DNA from: Septoria linicola
Taxonomy: Eukaryota > Ascomycota > Dothideomycetes > Mycosphaerellales > Mycosphaerellaceae
Reading direction: 5' to 3'
DNA: 64,000 bases
Assembly (NCBI GenBank): GCA_024114885.1
Contig: CP099429.1
Location: forward strand, 434,001-498,000
Part shown: piece after piece, positions 62,432 to 64,000 of the stretch
Numbering within the stretch: the first letter of the stretch is position 1
How the letters are laid out: the number at the start of each line of letters is the position of its first letter
Translations under genes and position numbers: made by a program
Notes under the pieces: generated by a model
What the model was told of the DNA's origin: nothing
What the model saw: the letters and a program-made list of their open reading frames with translations, nothing else
The model's database searches: none

Positions 62432-63735
62432 GATGCGTTCCTGCTGGACGCCTGAAAGCGCACTGCTGCAAGGGCTGCAAATAGCGTACGAGAGGATGAA
62501 GTGCAGTCAAGCATTGCGGCTGGCGCATGGGTAGTATTTCAGCGGCCCATAGCAAGCGACTTTGCCGTTGGGAGCAGGTTGCGCTTGTGTAGTTCGGGCA
62601 TCTCCACTAGACAAAATGTTGTCGTTTTGGTATCATCAGCTGCAGCTTGCGGTGTAGTGCTGCTTTTTGCTCGAGTCAGTACGGGGATCAGCATGGGGGA
62701 AAGTTGGACTTTGACTCGCTATCGCGCTAATTGTAGTTGTGAGCACCTGGTCGGGAGTCGTGGAAATGGAACGTTGTTCCAAACATAGCTGTTGAAGCAT
62801 GGCTAAATGCACTCTGAGACAAGAGCACGGCGCAAAGGCAAGCGCAAGATGTGTGATGTGCTTGCTGTCACACGTTCCTACATTAGAGGATGGCTTGGTG
62901 TAGGGCCTAACTAGTACCTGCATGAGCCGAGAAGCCTACAACGTAGTTGTACCGCTTATGCCGGAGGACCTGATCGTCGCCGATGCATCCCAATAGCATC
63001 GGCTAGATAGCATATAGTACGATCGCATATTCTGCTTCTGACTACGTTTGGCATCACGTTTGTGTATTGCTAGTCGCTGACATAACGACGGCCTGTGTCA
63101 TGAAGGTGGCAGGATCGCAATCTGTCCTGATTGTGGTCTTGGGGCGACTGACCTGCCTAATTCGGCGTAGACCAGCAATATCCAGCTATAGGTCGTCGTT
63201 CTGATATAGAGTCACAACATATGATTTGAAGTGGTAAGAGATGAGGTCAGGAAGAAGGATGCAAGGCTGGGTCAGGAGTGTTTCTGCCACCGATCACGTG
63301 CGATGATTTTACGCCTTCCCCGATTGAGACAGATCCCCCTCGTCCTCGCAGGATTTCTGGTGGGGCGGGCACGACAGCTGTAGCTCTCGACTAATTGATG
63401 AACCAAGCAATGGTGGACCTGCAGCAGCAGTTCGTGCTATTCGATGAAGTTACAGTCATTCATTGTTGACTGGCTTCGCGAGCCGCCGGGTAGTGCTCTT
63501 CGAGGCTATCTTGAGCCGACTTTTGTGACAGTCCACCACAACATGCAGAGTCGTGCAGGACTTATCTATGCAGGCCGTTGCCTCGCTTCTATCAGCTAGA
63601 CAGCACATGCAGCACACATCGACTGCCGTGCGACCTCTTTGTCGTAGGATATGTATGTGAAACGGCAGAGTGGACGCCGTTCGCTTCAGAAGACTTCTTG
63701 TTGACAAGCAGATCGTACGACCAAGAGTGATTCAC
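62432..63735. other. Gene-free stretch (1.3 kb)
   Basis: Overlapping frames of less than 100 codons, without motifs, occur on both strands. The 5' end holds the promoter of the receptor gene and the 3' end that of the partial gene. No repeat is seen. Confidence 0.5.
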
Positions 63736-64000
63736 ATGGCACAATCGGGCGTGTCCAGCTGCGTCCACTCCATCATCGCATCCTTCACAAGCGAGCTAGA
63801 TGTCTTTAAGAAGTTTCGCGAGCTTCGCAAGAGCAAAAAGGGTCGTCAGAAGCGGCAGTCATCAGGAGGAGACCAGGACGAGCAGCAACTGATGAGAAGC
63901 CTGAGAAAAGGTCCTGAGGTTATCGGCAGAGAATACCAAAGAAGTATCTCTGCTGTGGGCGATCGCTTCGCTCAAGGTGATGGTAAGAAGTCGATCCGCA
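63736..64000 (+). CDS. Partial gene, 5' exon of an uncharacterised fungal protein
   Basis: The ATG at 63736 opens a frame beginning MAQSGVSSCVHSIIASFTSE, then DVFKKFRELRKSKKGRQKRQ. It reaches a strong intron donor (gtaaga) at 63983, after 82 full codons and one base. The gene therefore continues past the window edge. The sequence is charged and helical and resembles the conserved N-terminus of a group of fungal proteins of unknown function; I cannot name it. The phase-1 donor supports a true exon. Confidence 0.55.
   Translation, partial: MAQSGVSSCVHSIIASFTSELDVFKKFRELRKSKKGRQKRQSSGGDQDEQQLMRSLRKGPEVIGREYQRSISAVGDRFAQGDGKKSIR

Overview
The window is nuclear DNA of a filamentous ascomycete (Pezizomycotina), most likely a dothideomycete. 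Reasons: short introns of about 43-130 bp with GT..AG ends and CTAAC/CTGAC-type branch sites, a HET-domain gene, CFEM proteins, a PTH11-type receptor, an ApsB/Mto1 homologue, a class III chitinase and repeat-induced-point-mutation (RIP)-like TpA-rich islands. Intron positions and family assignments were read by eye; no similarity search was run. The placement in Dothideomycetes is inference.

Layout. From 1 to about 28 kb the DNA is gene-poor, with 0.5-2.4 kb empty stretches. It holds mostly accessory genes: a 10-cysteine secreted protein (1.9-2.4 kb), a PEBP-fold secreted protein (3.2-3.9), a secreted S41 peptidase-like protein (6.3-9.2), a Baeyer-Villiger-type FAD monooxygenase (9.3-11.1), a pogo-like MITE with TA target duplication (11.5-12.0), a frame-broken FAD-linked (berberine-bridge-type) oxidase (12.9-14.4), a phosphoglycerate-mutase-like protein (14.7-15.5), a small unknown protein (16.7), an RNase T1-like gene with no visible start (17.5-18.0), an unknown membrane-anchored protein (19.7-20.3), a decayed NACHT NTPase (20.7-21.1), a CFEM protein (22.0), a sugar transporter (22.5-24.2), a HET-domain gene (24.8-26.6) and a RIP-like relic (27.0-27.4).

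From 28 kb to the end density rises and housekeeping genes dominate: a LITAF-like protein, OXR1-type TLDc protein, WW-domain protein, small nuclear protein, SWI1-type ARID subunit, COA6, the TFIIIC TPR subunit with an added Zn2Cys6 finger, a flavin-reductase-domain mitochondrial protein head to head with bL31m (MRPL36), and the gamma-tubulin-complex anchor ApsB/Mto1. Interspersed are secreted or surface genes: a double-CBM1 protein, a secreted protein with two in-frame TAG codons, a GH18 chitinase carrying a long Ser/Thr insertion inside its catalytic domain, and a CFEM-PTH11 receptor. A partial gene runs off the right edge.

Themes. (1) Secreted/cell-surface biology: at least eight genes encode secreted or surface proteins. 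(2) Gene decay in the left half: RIP-like islands, a NACHT relic and a start-less RNase. (3) Single-base frame lesions, mostly one-base losses in short homopolymers, recur in three otherwise good genes (about 13.2-13.6, 51.6 and 62.2 kb), so assembly error has to be excluded before calling those genes dead. The most unusual intact architectures are the Zn2Cys6-TFIIIC fusion and the chitinase with the interrupted catalytic domain.
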